Shown here piece after piece: positions 45,423-52,825 of a DNA stretch of 52,825 nt. The position numbers were made by a program, and so were the translations under genes. Position 1 is the stretch's first letter, and every line of letters starts with the position of its first letter. The DNA lies in the NCBI GenBank assembly GCA_902565895.1, contig CACFGV010000012.1:1-52825 (forward strand), in the 5' to 3' direction. This DNA comes from K189A clade bacterium (lineage in GTDB: Bacteria > Pseudomonadota > Gammaproteobacteria > Pseudomonadales > Azotimanducaceae). The notes beneath the pieces were generated by a model, which worked only from the letters and a program-made list of their open reading frames with translations, was not told the origin of the DNA and searched no databases.

Positions 45423-47255
45423 ATGAACTTTTTCCAGGCCCAAGATCAGGCGCGGGGTAAAACTCGTCTACTGACCCTACTGTTCATCGCAGCCGTAGTT
45501 TCACTGGTGGTTTTAACCAACGTCTTGGTCGCTGTAGCGATCGGTGTCGGCATCGGACCAGAGGCCCTGGCAGCCCAACCACCTCAAACCTGGTTATTAA
45601 TCAGTGGCGCTGTGATCGGTGTCATAGCCGTTGCGAGCTTGTTCAAATTCTTGGCCTTGCGCGGCGGTGGCCGAGTAGTCGCAGAGTCCTTGGGTGGACA
45701 GCCCATTCACCAAAACACACAAAATCCTCAGCAACGGCAACTGCTCAACGTGGTCGAAGAAATGGCGATAGCCGCGGGGCTTCCCGTGCCGCCGGTGTAT
45801 CTGATCCCTGAAAACAGCATCAACGCGTTTGCCGCAGGCTATGGCCAAGATGACGCGGTAATCGGCATCAACCAAGGCACTCTGGATCTGCTCAATCGCG
45901 AAGAACTACAGGGTGTGGTCGCTCACGAGTTCAGCCATATTCTTAATGGCGATATGCGCATCAACATCCGTTTGATGGCGCTGCTCAGCGGCATTCTGTT
46001 TATCGGCATAATCGGCTATGGCATGTTGCGCGGATCAATGTTTAGCCGCAGCAAAGACCGCGGCCAAGCGGTCGCCCTTGCATTTGGTCTAATCGTAGTC
46101 GGTTACGGCGGCACTTTTTTTGGCAACCTAATCAAAGCCGCCGTCAGCCGCCAACGGGAATTTTTAGCAGATGCATCTGCCGTACAATTCACGCGCTCCA
46201 GCAGCGGCATTGCCAATGCGTTGAAGAAAATAGGCGGTCACGCCAGCGGCTCACAAATACAAGCCAAAGCCGCTGACGAATCCAGTCACATGTTTTTTGG
46301 CGCGATCAAATCCTTCAGCCGAATGATGGCAACTCACCCGCCACTGGAACAGCGCATCAAGGCGCTGCAGCCACAATGGCAGGGGTCTTTTGCAGAGTTA
46401 GATACGAGCTCAACGCCCGTGGGAGCAATGGGTTTTGCAGGCGCCAGCGGCGCAGCACCGAGCAGCCCTGAAGACATCGTGAGCCAAGTTGGTCAGGGAA
46501 ATATCGAGGCCGCCCACGAGTTGTTGCAAACCTGTGACACCACCCTGGCTAAAGCCGCCCATGACCCCTACGAAGCACGTGGCCTGATTTACGCCATGCT
46601 GATCGATACCGATCCAAAAATTGCAGCCCCCCAACTGCAAAAGATCCATGCTCACGCAGAAGACGGCGTACCCGAACACACCGAGAATTTGTTGCCGTTA
46701 ATAAGAGGCAGTTCACAAAACCAGCTGTTATTGCTGTTAGAGATGGCCATGCCAACCCTGAAAGAGCTGTCTTATGCCCAATACAAGCGGTTCAGCGCCA
46801 ATACCGCCGAGTTGATTGTATTTGACCAGCGCGTGGACATTTTCGAGTGGGTTTTACACCGAGTTATGACCAAAGACCTATACGCGCACTTTGAACGACC
46901 TCATCGTTCCCAAGGACGTATCGGGTCACTGCGCCGCTTGCAGCCAGAGCTGCAACATTTACTGTCGGTGCTTGCGCACCCCAGCGGCGCAGCGGCAACC
47001 TGCTATAAAGCTGGGGCTGAGCACTTGCACCTGGCACAGCCTATGTCGGCATTAGAATACTTTGACTACGAGCAGCTGAATTCTGCATTGGCTCAGTTGC
47101 GCGAGTTGAAACCACACCTGAAACAGCAGTTGCTTGAGGCCTGCGCCGCAGTGGCTTTAGCTGACGGCCAAATGCACCCGGATCAACACGCCCTCTTACA
47201 TGGCATAGCTGCAACCCTAGACTGTCCGCTACCGCTGATTGCTCAATCGGAGTGA
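45423..47255 (+). CDS. M48 family metalloprotease, HtpX-like, with long C-terminal region
   Basis: A 610-residue membrane protease. Two hydrophobic segments (about 18-44 and 55-78) come first, followed by the zinc site H168-E169-F-S-H172 (HEFSH) and the third ligand in RQREFLADASAV, with a further hydrophobic pair around 178-235 as in HtpX. The protease ends around residue 320. The remaining 290 residues are a tail with helical repeats ending in an ADGQMHPDQHALL stretch that resembles TerB-like domains. It probably removes damaged membrane proteins. It is paired with LemA and followed by cmoA with an overlapping stop. Confidence 0.9.
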   Translation: MNFFQAQDQARGKTRLLTLLFIAAVVSLVVLTNVLVAVAIGVGIGPEALAAQPPQTWLLISGAVIGVIAVASLFKFLALRGGGRVVAESLGGQPIHQNTQNPQQRQLLNVVEEMAIAAGLPVPPVYLIPENSINAFAAGYGQDDAVIGINQGTLDLLNREELQGVVAHEFSHILNGDMRINIRLMALLSGILFIGIIGYGMLRGSMFSRSKDRGQAVALAFGLIVVGYGGTFFGNLIKAAVSRQREFLADASAVQFTRSSSGIANALKKIGGHASGSQIQAKAADESSHMFFGAIKSFSRMMATHPPLEQRIKALQPQWQGSFAELDTSSTPVGAMGFAGASGAAPSSPEDIVSQVGQGNIEAAHELLQTCDTTLAKAAHDPYEARGLIYAMLIDTDPKIAAPQLQKIHAHAEDGVPEHTENLLPLIRGSSQNQLLLLLEMAMPTLKELSYAQYKRFSANTAELIVFDQRVDIFEWVLHRVMTKDLYAHFERPHRSQGRIGSLRRLQPELQHLLSVLAHPSGAAATCYKAGAEHLHLAQPMSALEYFDYEQLNSALAQLRELKPHLKQQLLEACAAVALADGQMHPDQHALLHGIAATLDCPLPLIAQSE

Positions 47256-47260
47256 ATGCA

Positions 47261-47983
47261 GTGAGTGAGGATCGAATTTTTAATACCAAGCGCGCCCACA
47301 TTGTCGATTTCGCTTTCGACGAAAACGTCGTGGCGGTTTTTCCCGACATGATTAGACGCTCAGTGCCCGGCTACGAGACCGTGGTCCCGCTTACTGGCTT
47401 AATGGCCGCCCGACATCTTCAGCACGGTGATACAGCCTACGATTTAGGTTGTTCTTTAGGCGCCACCACCTTGGCCATTCTGCAACAAGTACACCACGAC
47501 GATGTCCGGGTCATAGGTGTCGACAACGCACCGGCCATGATCGAACAGGCACAAGCCCAGATCACTGACCCCCGGGCACAGTTTATTTGCGCCGATCTCA
47601 ACGAAGTCGCAGTAAGCAACGCCAAAGTCATTGTTCTGAATTTCGTTTTGCAATTTCTCGAACCCGCGGCTCGTTTACCATTGCTTAAGCGACTACGCTC
47701 ACAAATGCGCCCAGACGGTCTGCTTATTGTCTCGGAGAAAATCCGACAAGATGACCCACAGCGCCATGAGTTTTTTGACGCTACCCACCTAGCCTGGAAG
47801 CGCGCCAATGGTTACAGCGAGTTGGAAGTTAGCCAGAAACACCAATCTTTAGAGAACGTCATGCGCGTGGACAGCGAAGACATCCACCAACAGCGCTTTG
47901 CAGACGCAGGCTTTGCGGGCGTTGACCAATGGTTCCGCTGCATGAATTGGGCGTCCTTTGTTGCCAGCCCAGAAAAACAATAA
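47261..47983 (+). CDS. cmoA: Carboxy-S-adenosyl-L-methionine synthase
   Basis: CmoA converts SAM and prephenate to carboxy-SAM for wobble uridine modification. The 240-residue protein shows FDENVVAVFPDMIRRSVPGY and DLGCSLGATTLAI, the SAM-binding loop that CmoA proteins share. A GTG at 47252 is also in frame, but GGAG at 47248-47251 sits nine bases before the GTG at 47261, so I prefer that start; it yields MSEDRIF, like known CmoA N-termini. It ends 49 bases before cmoB. Confidence 0.94.
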   Translation: MSEDRIFNTKRAHIVDFAFDENVVAVFPDMIRRSVPGYETVVPLTGLMAARHLQHGDTAYDLGCSLGATTLAILQQVHHDDVRVIGVDNAPAMIEQAQAQITDPRAQFICADLNEVAVSNAKVIVLNFVLQFLEPAARLPLLKRLRSQMRPDGLLIVSEKIRQDDPQRHEFFDATHLAWKRANGYSELEVSQKHQSLENVMRVDSEDIHQQRFADAGFAGVDQWFRCMNWASFVASPEKQ

Positions 47984-48032
47984 GGGATCATGTGATTAGT
48001 TTCTCGGATGCGATGTTGTTTACTGGTTCCCT

Positions 48033-48968
48033 ATGATCGGCCCTTACGATCTGCCCAGTCACTTGCCCGACTGGCCATTGCACCTTGTTGAACAAAGACT
48101 AAGCGCTGCACACCACGGTAATTTTGAACGATGGATGAGCGCTGTTGCGGCTCTTCCCACTGACCTGACCCAATCCTGTACCTTCTCCGACACCGTCAGT
48201 GTTGAGTTAAGCAGCGACGAGGCCACCGAGACTGCAATCAAGGAAAACTTGCAGCAACTGTTGCCCTGGCGCAAAGGCCCATTTCGGATAGGTCAGACCT
48301 TCATCGACACCGAATGGCGCTCGGATTGGAAGTGGCAACGATTACGTGACGCCTTGGGCAACTTAGAAAACCAGCGGGTACTGGATATTGGTTGTGGCAA
48401 TGGCTACTTCGGTTGGCGCGCACTAGAGGCGGGCGCACAAGAAGTTATTGGTGTAGATCCAAGCATACTTTTCTGTCTACAGCATCGTGCTGTGCAACAG
48501 TTTGTACAGGATCCACGCAACTGGGTACTGCCATTAAAGGGCGAAGAACTGCCAGCTACGACCCAGTTCGATCTGTGCCTGAGCATGGGCGTGCTCTACC
48601 ACCGCCGGGACCCCTTGCAGCACGTACACCAGCTGTACGATCTGACCCGTTCTGGTGGGCGTGGGGTACTGGAAACACTGATCATGCGCGACACCGAGTC
48701 CCTGTACCCCGAACAGCGATACGCACGGATGGGCAATGTCTGGTGTGTGCCTAGTACCGAACAGGTCGTGACGTGGATGCAGCAAGCGGGCTTCAATGAC
48801 GTTACTGTGGTCGACATCAGCACCACCACCGTCGCCGAACAACGCAGCACCGAGTGGATGCGATTTGAATCACTGCGCGAGTGTCTAAATCCAGATGACC
48901 CCAGCCTAACCGTCGAAGGCTACCCCGCACCCGTGCGTATCATCTGTCTGGGCCATCGCCCCTCCTAG
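48033..48968 (+). CDS. cmoB: tRNA U34 carboxymethyltransferase
   Basis: CmoB transfers the carboxymethyl group of carboxy-SAM to 5-hydroxyuridine at tRNA position 34 to give 5-oxyacetyluridine. The 311-residue protein has RKGPF-type region WRKGPFRIG, EWRSDWKWQRL, the SAM loop VLDIGCGNGYFGWRAL and SMGVLYHRRDP. It is a little shorter than the E. coli enzyme (323). It sits directly downstream of cmoA, as in many gammaproteobacteria; together they are a clear pair. The ribosome site before the ATG is weak. Confidence 0.94.
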   Translation: MIGPYDLPSHLPDWPLHLVEQRLSAAHHGNFERWMSAVAALPTDLTQSCTFSDTVSVELSSDEATETAIKENLQQLLPWRKGPFRIGQTFIDTEWRSDWKWQRLRDALGNLENQRVLDIGCGNGYFGWRALEAGAQEVIGVDPSILFCLQHRAVQQFVQDPRNWVLPLKGEELPATTQFDLCLSMGVLYHRRDPLQHVHQLYDLTRSGGRGVLETLIMRDTESLYPEQRYARMGNVWCVPSTEQVVTWMQQAGFNDVTVVDISTTTVAEQRSTEWMRFESLRECLNPDDPSLTVEGYPAPVRIICLGHRPS

Positions 48969-49046
48969 GTAGACCCAATAACAGGCACTTTTGCTTATCC
49001 CTTGCCCAAAGGTTATTTTGCTACCTCGTTAATCCATAGCAGTCCC

Positions 49047-49433
49047 ATGTTCGGTATTCTGCCTTTTCAGTTTCGATTCCGCGGCAAGGTACGTCTGATT
49101 CTGGATATTTATTATTGCTTCATAGAGGCAACGCCAGACCATATCGGCGGTGCAGCGTTGCACCCGACCCAGATCGCACGACTAACCGGCATCAGTTTCA
49201 CCGAGGTCGCCAGACGTCTGGACGCCACTCCGGAGCTGTTTGTACGCCTACCCAAACGCGACGGCTTAACCCGTTATCGCATTACTTCCAGCGCGATTGC
49301 GCGCAGCCATGACGAAGTAGAGGCGCTGTTGCGCAAAGCAGAACGTAACGAGTCAATGTTATTTTATGCCATTGCCTTTATGGTGCTGGCCATGCTCGCC
49401 ATTGTTGTATTGACCATCGCACCCAACCTGTAG
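49047..49433 (+). CDS. Small protein with winged-helix-like region and C-terminal anchor
   Basis: A 128-residue protein from the ATG at 49047 (MFGILPFQF); a longer form from 49002 is less likely. A basic N-terminal stretch (FRFRGKVRLILDIYYCF), then ALHPTQIARLTGISFTEVARRLDATPELFVRLP, which looks like a winged-helix module, and RYRITSSAIAR follow. It ends with a hydrophobic segment (about 103-126) suggesting a tail anchor. I do not recognise a family. It follows cmoB by 78 bases and precedes an acyl-CoA dehydrogenase by nine, so it may be co-transcribed with them. Confidence 0.65.
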   Translation: MFGILPFQFRFRGKVRLILDIYYCFIEATPDHIGGAALHPTQIARLTGISFTEVARRLDATPELFVRLPKRDGLTRYRITSSAIARSHDEVEALLRKAERNESMLFYAIAFMVLAMLAIVVLTIAPNL

Positions 49434-49442
49434 GAGCCATTC

Positions 49443-50540
49443 ATGCCAGAGTCTTTATCACCAGAATTGATCGCCTTGCGCGACACCTGCGCAGACTTTG
49501 CAGCGACACACTTGGCCACGACAGACAGCAGCGCCGAGACTCGCGCGGGTATCCGCGCAGCAGCTAAAGCAGCGGGCTTGTTCACCCTTACTCAACCGGG
49601 TGAAGGCGCAGGGACCACATCCCAATTGGGGCTGTGCGTAGCCAGAGAAACACTGGCGGCGGCCAACCCAAGTAATATGGACAGCGTTTTCAGCCCCAGT
49701 GCCGGCGTGCTGGGTGGTGTCACCGGAACGCTGGCCGAAACCCACTTACAGCCTTTGCTGGCGGGCGAAAAACGCGCCAGCTTTGGCTTCACCGAACCTG
49801 ACAACGTGACCCCCACTCAAGGCGTGATTAAAGACGACCAACTGATCGTCAACGGGCAAAAATCTTATGTCACCGGCGGCGCCGATGCAGACTTTATTAA
49901 CTGCTTGGTACACGTTGAGGGTCGCGGTCCATCCATGGTGGTCATCGACACCGACCTTGTAGGTGTCGAACTTGAGCGTAAGTTTGTCTCATTAGATGGT
50001 TCTCACCACGCGGCGTTTAAGTTTAATAACGTCACCGTGCCACGCCACCACATCATCGGCGAGCCTGGTCAGGGGTTGCCCAAAGCCATGCGCCAAATAG
50101 GTGACACCCGACTGCTGTTCGCGGCCCAAGCCAGCGGCTACATGATGTGGGTTTTGGAGTTATTGAAGGAGTACTTATCGGCAACCGACAAAAGTGGTGA
50201 ACCCCGTGGTAACAAAGACGTGGTGCGCTGGCATTACGCCGACTTACGCATTAAAGCCTTTGCCGCGCGCAGCATGTTGTATCGAACCGCGAGGCTGGCA
50301 GACCAAGGCGAAAACATAGTCAACGAAGCCATGGCCTGCAAAGTCTTCGCAACCGAAACCGTGGGCGAAATGGTCGATACCGCGATACAACTGGTAGGCG
50401 GCATTGCACTGGTCGAGGATCATCCGTTAGCCATCCTGTATCGTAAAGTGCGCGGTTGGCGGTTGGCCGAAGGCGCAAGCGACGTATTGCGTCTGAACAT
50501 TGGCCGCGGCATTCTGGAGTTGGACAAGGGGCGTATCTGA
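49443..50540 (+). CDS. Acyl-CoA dehydrogenase family protein
   Basis: A 365-residue flavoprotein of the acyl-CoA dehydrogenase fold. Conserved parts are FGFTEPDNVTPTQG, KSYVTGGADADFINCLVHV, and the ending ATETVGEMVDTAIQLVGGIAL with a late EGASDVLRLNIGR. The last segment is where the catalytic Glu of long- and medium-chain enzymes sits (YGGTNE-like); here it reads EGASDVLR, so the catalytic base may differ and the substrate specificity with it. GGAG lies before the ATG. It is only distantly similar to the dehydrogenase at 35459. Confidence 0.88.
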   Translation: MPESLSPELIALRDTCADFAATHLATTDSSAETRAGIRAAAKAAGLFTLTQPGEGAGTTSQLGLCVARETLAAANPSNMDSVFSPSAGVLGGVTGTLAETHLQPLLAGEKRASFGFTEPDNVTPTQGVIKDDQLIVNGQKSYVTGGADADFINCLVHVEGRGPSMVVIDTDLVGVELERKFVSLDGSHHAAFKFNNVTVPRHHIIGEPGQGLPKAMRQIGDTRLLFAAQASGYMMWVLELLKEYLSATDKSGEPRGNKDVVRWHYADLRIKAFAARSMLYRTARLADQGENIVNEAMACKVFATETVGEMVDTAIQLVGGIALVEDHPLAILYRKVRGWRLAEGASDVLRLNIGRGILELDKGRI

Positions 50541-50601
50541 GGCCCAGCAAGTGCATTTCTAACTAACGGCCTAGCGCCGCAGTAAACCCGAGAGGTTCGA
50601 T

Positions 50602-50928
50602 ATGAAAATACGCCCCCAACAAATCACCAAAGCCGTTGCTGTACTGCTCAGCCTTTCTCTTAGCGGCTGCGCATTTGTCACCCTGACCGATGCCGGCGCG
50701 CAAGTTCGCCAAAGTTCGGCAGACGACGTGGCCGACTGCAAGCTGGTGGCCACCATCGCCAGCCAAACCAAGAGCAAGGTGATGGTCGAGCGCAACCTAA
50801 GCAAAGTGAAAGAAGAACTGATTGTGTTAGCAAGGAATCGCGCCGCAGACATGGGGGCAAACGCCATCGTGCCGGTCGCCGATCAGAGTAACGGCGCCCA
50901 GGAATTCAGCGCTTATCAATGTCCTTAA
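50602..50928 (+). CDS. DUF4156 lipoprotein
   Basis: A 108-residue lipoprotein. The N-terminus carries a signal peptide with lipobox LSGC (Cys near residue 23), so it is lipidated and placed in the envelope. The mature part has ADDVADCKLVA and ARNRAADMGANAIVPVA, the DUF4156 pattern. No function is known. AGAGG precedes the ATG. It is convergent with the Smr gene by 19 bases. Confidence 0.9.
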   Translation: MKIRPQQITKAVAVLLSLSLSGCAFVTLTDAGAQVRQSSADDVADCKLVATIASQTKSKVMVERNLSKVKEELIVLARNRAADMGANAIVPVADQSNGAQEFSAYQCP

Positions 50929-50946
50929 GCGGCGTTAGGCCGAATT

Positions 50947-51543
50947 CTAAAGCTCACCCTTCTGACCAAACCTTTCGCGGTTAGCGGCTTTACCCGCCGC
51001 AGACTTTTTGACCAGCACATAGACCGAGCCTACTCCCCCGTGCATACGCTGGGCCGAGCAGTATGCGATTACGTCCGGGTGATCAATCAACCACTGAGCC
51101 ACATAGCTTTTTAGTCGACCTGGGGTGGCGCTACGCTCGCCCTTGCCATGACTGATCAGCACACAGCGCCACTGTTGGGCGCGCACCCGTTGCAATAGCG
51201 TAAACACTTCCTGCTGCGCTTCTTTGACGGTCTTTTGGTGCAGGTCCAGTTCGTATTCCAAGGCGTAGCCACCACGTCGAAGCTTGCTAAACACCGCATG
51301 TTGAACGCCATCTTGTTTCCACTCGAGGACCTCCATTGGCTGACGCAGTGGTACTTCTGCCAGAGTTAGAAAATTCTCGCGCTGAGGATCTTCGGCAAAT
51401 TGTTCAGCTGCGCGACGCCTCTGTAATTGGCTTTCGCTGGCGCCTTGCCAACTCGGGCGCGCACTGGTGCGAGGCGATACCAAAGGTGTCACATCCTGCA
51501 TCTGCTCCGCAAATAAGTCGGCATCTTCGTTATCGGTTTCCAC
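50947..51543 (-). CDS. Smr-domain protein (SmrA/MutS2-like)
   Basis: A 198-residue protein. An N-terminal region of about 95 residues with a polar, low-conservation head is followed by a Smr domain: LDLHQKTVKEAQQEVF, VLISHGKGERS, and SAQRMHGGVGSVYVLVKK at the C-terminus. Stand-alone SmrA-type proteins have been linked to nicking of DNA or RNA; the catalytic residue set includes the His in LDLH and the GxGK/R-like loop. It starts with GTG at 51543. Confidence 0.9.
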   Translation of the reverse strand: METDNEDADLFAEQMQDVTPLVSPRTSARPSWQGASESQLQRRRAAEQFAEDPQRENFLTLAEVPLRQPMEVLEWKQDGVQHAVFSKLRRGGYALEYELDLHQKTVKEAQQEVFTLLQRVRAQQWRCVLISHGKGERSATPGRLKSYVAQWLIDHPDVIAYCSAQRMHGGVGSVYVLVKKSAAGKAANRERFGQKGEL

Positions 51544-51554
51544 TTGAGTGACCC

Positions 51555-52340
51555 CTACTCTGGTCCAACCAATGGGATGCTTGGCAAACGCTCAGAACGA
51601 GTACCGGGAATCGGCTGGTTGTCTGCTGCGTGATAGGTGAACACCGGCGACAATTTAACCTGTTCGCTCTGATTTTGACCTGCCGCATGAAACAACCGAC
51701 AGTGAAAAAGCAGTAAGTCCCCAGGCTTTAGGTTTACCGCTTCCGCTCGCTCAATCATAGGCTGGTTCTCTGCCAGTTCTGGGCGCAAAAATAATGCGCT
51801 GTCCAACCGGCCACGATCGATTTCTTGAACATGGCTTTCCGGTATCACCTGCAATGCACCGTTAACTGCCGCTTCTTGACCCAAAGCAAACCAAGCTGAG
51901 ATAAGTTCCGGGCGATCAAATGACCAGTAGCGAATGTCCTGATGCCACAGGGTAGCGCTGCTGTAGCCAGGATGCTTAGTCATCACGCAGTTGTGGTGAC
52001 ATTGGGAAAGCATGGGAGAAGGACTCGCCAACAAAGCGCTCAGCCAGGGCCCAAGCACAGGGTGCAACGCTAAAGCACGAAGATCGTCGTTACGCGCGTA
52101 GGCATGCAACAACCGTCGGGGTGTCGTGCCCCCTTCCGCTTGCCGGTCCGATGGCGATCCAGGATAGCCAACGTCGGCCTCATATTCCGCAGGCCCTACT
52201 AAGGGGTCAAGATCTGCCTGCACTGTGCGCTTCAAATGCTCACACTCATCAGCGCTTAATACCCCGGGCAATACTAGAAATCCCGTTTGCTGAAACTGTG
52301 CAACGTGATCTGCCGTTACCGCCGGTATTGGTTGGTCCAC
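51555..52340 (-). CDS. Phytanoyl-CoA dioxygenase (PhyH) family protein
   Basis: A 261-residue iron/2-oxoglutarate oxygenase. The HxD metal motif is in LWHQDIRYW and the distal His is in RLFHAAGQNQS. The 2-oxoglutarate-binding Arg normally found a few residues beyond the last His is not obvious here (the run reads EQVKLS, with Lys), so oxoglutarate binding may differ. The substrate is unknown; many relatives hydroxylate small secondary metabolites rather than phytanoyl-CoA. It begins with GTG at 52340 and is followed by smr after 11 bases. Confidence 0.88.
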   Translation of the reverse strand: MDQPIPAVTADHVAQFQQTGFLVLPGVLSADECEHLKRTVQADLDPLVGPAEYEADVGYPGSPSDRQAEGGTTPRRLLHAYARNDDLRALALHPVLGPWLSALLASPSPMLSQCHHNCVMTKHPGYSSATLWHQDIRYWSFDRPELISAWFALGQEAAVNGALQVIPESHVQEIDRGRLDSALFLRPELAENQPMIERAEAVNLKPGDLLLFHCRLFHAAGQNQSEQVKLSPVFTYHAADNQPIPGTRSERLPSIPLVGPE

Positions 52341-52345
52341 GGTGT

Positions 52346-52645
52346 TTACCCAGCCAATCGCATTTCAGTATCTACTAACGGATCACCATTGACGGTGACC
52401 TTGAGCTGACCCGTAGACGCCCAATACCGCGCTTCAATGTAGTGGTGCTCTTCCCACTCCAATTCCACATTGGTCCAAACGTACTGAGGTTCTCGTTCTG
52501 AAGCGTCGCGCCGTTTGCGCAGGCAGTTGTCCAGATACAACTCGATCGCCCCGTCATCCGTGAGCTTGAGTTCAAAGGTTTTGTGGCGATGCTGAAACTG
52601 CAATGACTGGGACAAGGAGAACGCCTCTTGGGTGGATTCGAGCAT
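52346..52645 (-). CDS. Small hypothetical protein
   Basis: A 99-residue protein of unknown function. It is acidic and beta-strand rich, with FELKLTDDGAIELYLDNCLRKRR and WTNVELEWEEHHYIEARYW (split parts shown as landmarks). The alternating hydrophobic pattern suggests a beta-sandwich, perhaps a carbohydrate-binding-like fold; I do not recognise a family. It runs directly into the PhyH gene (five bases between stop and start), and may be its partner. Confidence 0.65.
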   Translation of the reverse strand: MLESTQEAFSLSQSLQFQHRHKTFELKLTDDGAIELYLDNCLRKRRDASEREPQYVWTNVELEWEEHHYIEARYWASTGQLKVTVNGDPLVDTEMRLAG

Positions 52646-52757
52646 TGTAGGGACACAGCCGTTATGACGGCAATAACAATGACTGCCCTTCCTTGGTTTA
52701 GGATAACCGCAGTTCCCTCTATGATGGTGACCACGAGGGTTACAGGGACTCTAGAGC

Positions 52758-52825
52758 ATGTTAGACGAAGATTTGACCGCAACGGCGCAATCACCACGCT
52801 TTGCCAAGGTGCTTAAGCGTCGCGA
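52758..52825 (+). CDS. Start of a gene cut by the window end
   Basis: An ATG at 52758, with AGGGA about ten bases upstream, opens a frame that continues to the last base (MLDEDLTATAQSPRFAKVLK). Too little is present to identify it. Confidence 0.5.
   Translation, partial: MLDEDLTATAQSPRFAKVLKRR

Overview
This 52.8 kb window looks like chromosomal DNA of a gammaproteobacterium, probably marine or aquatic and living on lipids and small organic compounds. The case rests on a CmoA-CmoB tRNA-modification pair, an OmpR-EnvZ pair, a YdbS-YdbT PH-domain pair, an LptG-type permease, LemA with an M48 protease, an SmrA-type protein, and many acyl-CoA enzymes. No rRNA, tRNA, insertion sequence, prophage or CRISPR array was seen. 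The species cannot be named from the sequence. GTG and TTG starts are common, and genes are tightly packed with short overlaps.

Left part (1-19.8 kb): the 3' end of an amidase gene is followed by a compact mevalonate-pathway cluster: diphosphomevalonate decarboxylase, phosphomevalonate kinase, and one 760-residue protein that joins HMG-CoA reductase to mevalonate kinase. HMG-CoA synthase and IPP isomerase are not in the window. Then come a glutathione S-transferase, a zinc alcohol dehydrogenase without the structural-zinc lobe, a CinA-like amidase, a membrane hydrolase, the YdbT/YdbS pair, a membrane/DUF2147 protein, and a small amide-metabolism block (amidase, BCCT transporter, lipase-like hydrolase, second amidase). 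A sulfotransferase follows, then a class III alcohol dehydrogenase whose reading frame is cut by a TAG at codon 19.

Middle part (19.8-33.8 kb): a SulP transporter overlaps a lone LptG-like permease. Next are an enoyl-CoA hydratase, an MFS transporter, a divergent ClpP and an esterase/YciI/SDR run. Two hot-dog-fold dehydratase half-proteins, another enoyl-CoA hydratase, the OmpR-EnvZ operon (with an exported protein upstream and a clear intrinsic terminator downstream) and a thiolase complete this part. Many of these genes fit fatty-acid or acyl-CoA turnover.

Right part (33.8-52.8 kb): a glutathione peroxidase is split by an in-frame TGA exactly at the catalytic selenocysteine position, with a SECIS-like hairpin just downstream, so I read it as one selenoprotein gene. 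It is followed by an SMP-30-type lactonase, an acyl-CoA dehydrogenase, a YceI protein, a MOP-type membrane protein, a hydrolase, a CinA-like/nucleotidyltransferase fusion, a MATE exporter, and a trio of flavin-related enzymes (LLM-type, nitronate monooxygenase-like, flavin reductase). Then come LemA-M48 protease, CmoA-CmoB, a small tail-anchored protein, a second acyl-CoA dehydrogenase, a DUF4156 lipoprotein, an Smr protein, a PhyH dioxygenase, a small unknown protein, and the first codons of a last gene that runs off the end.

The items most worth a second look are the selenocysteine glutathione peroxidase with its hairpin, the HMG-CoA reductase-mevalonate kinase fusion, the TAG-interrupted formaldehyde-type dehydrogenase, and the CinA-like/nucleotidyltransferase fusion.
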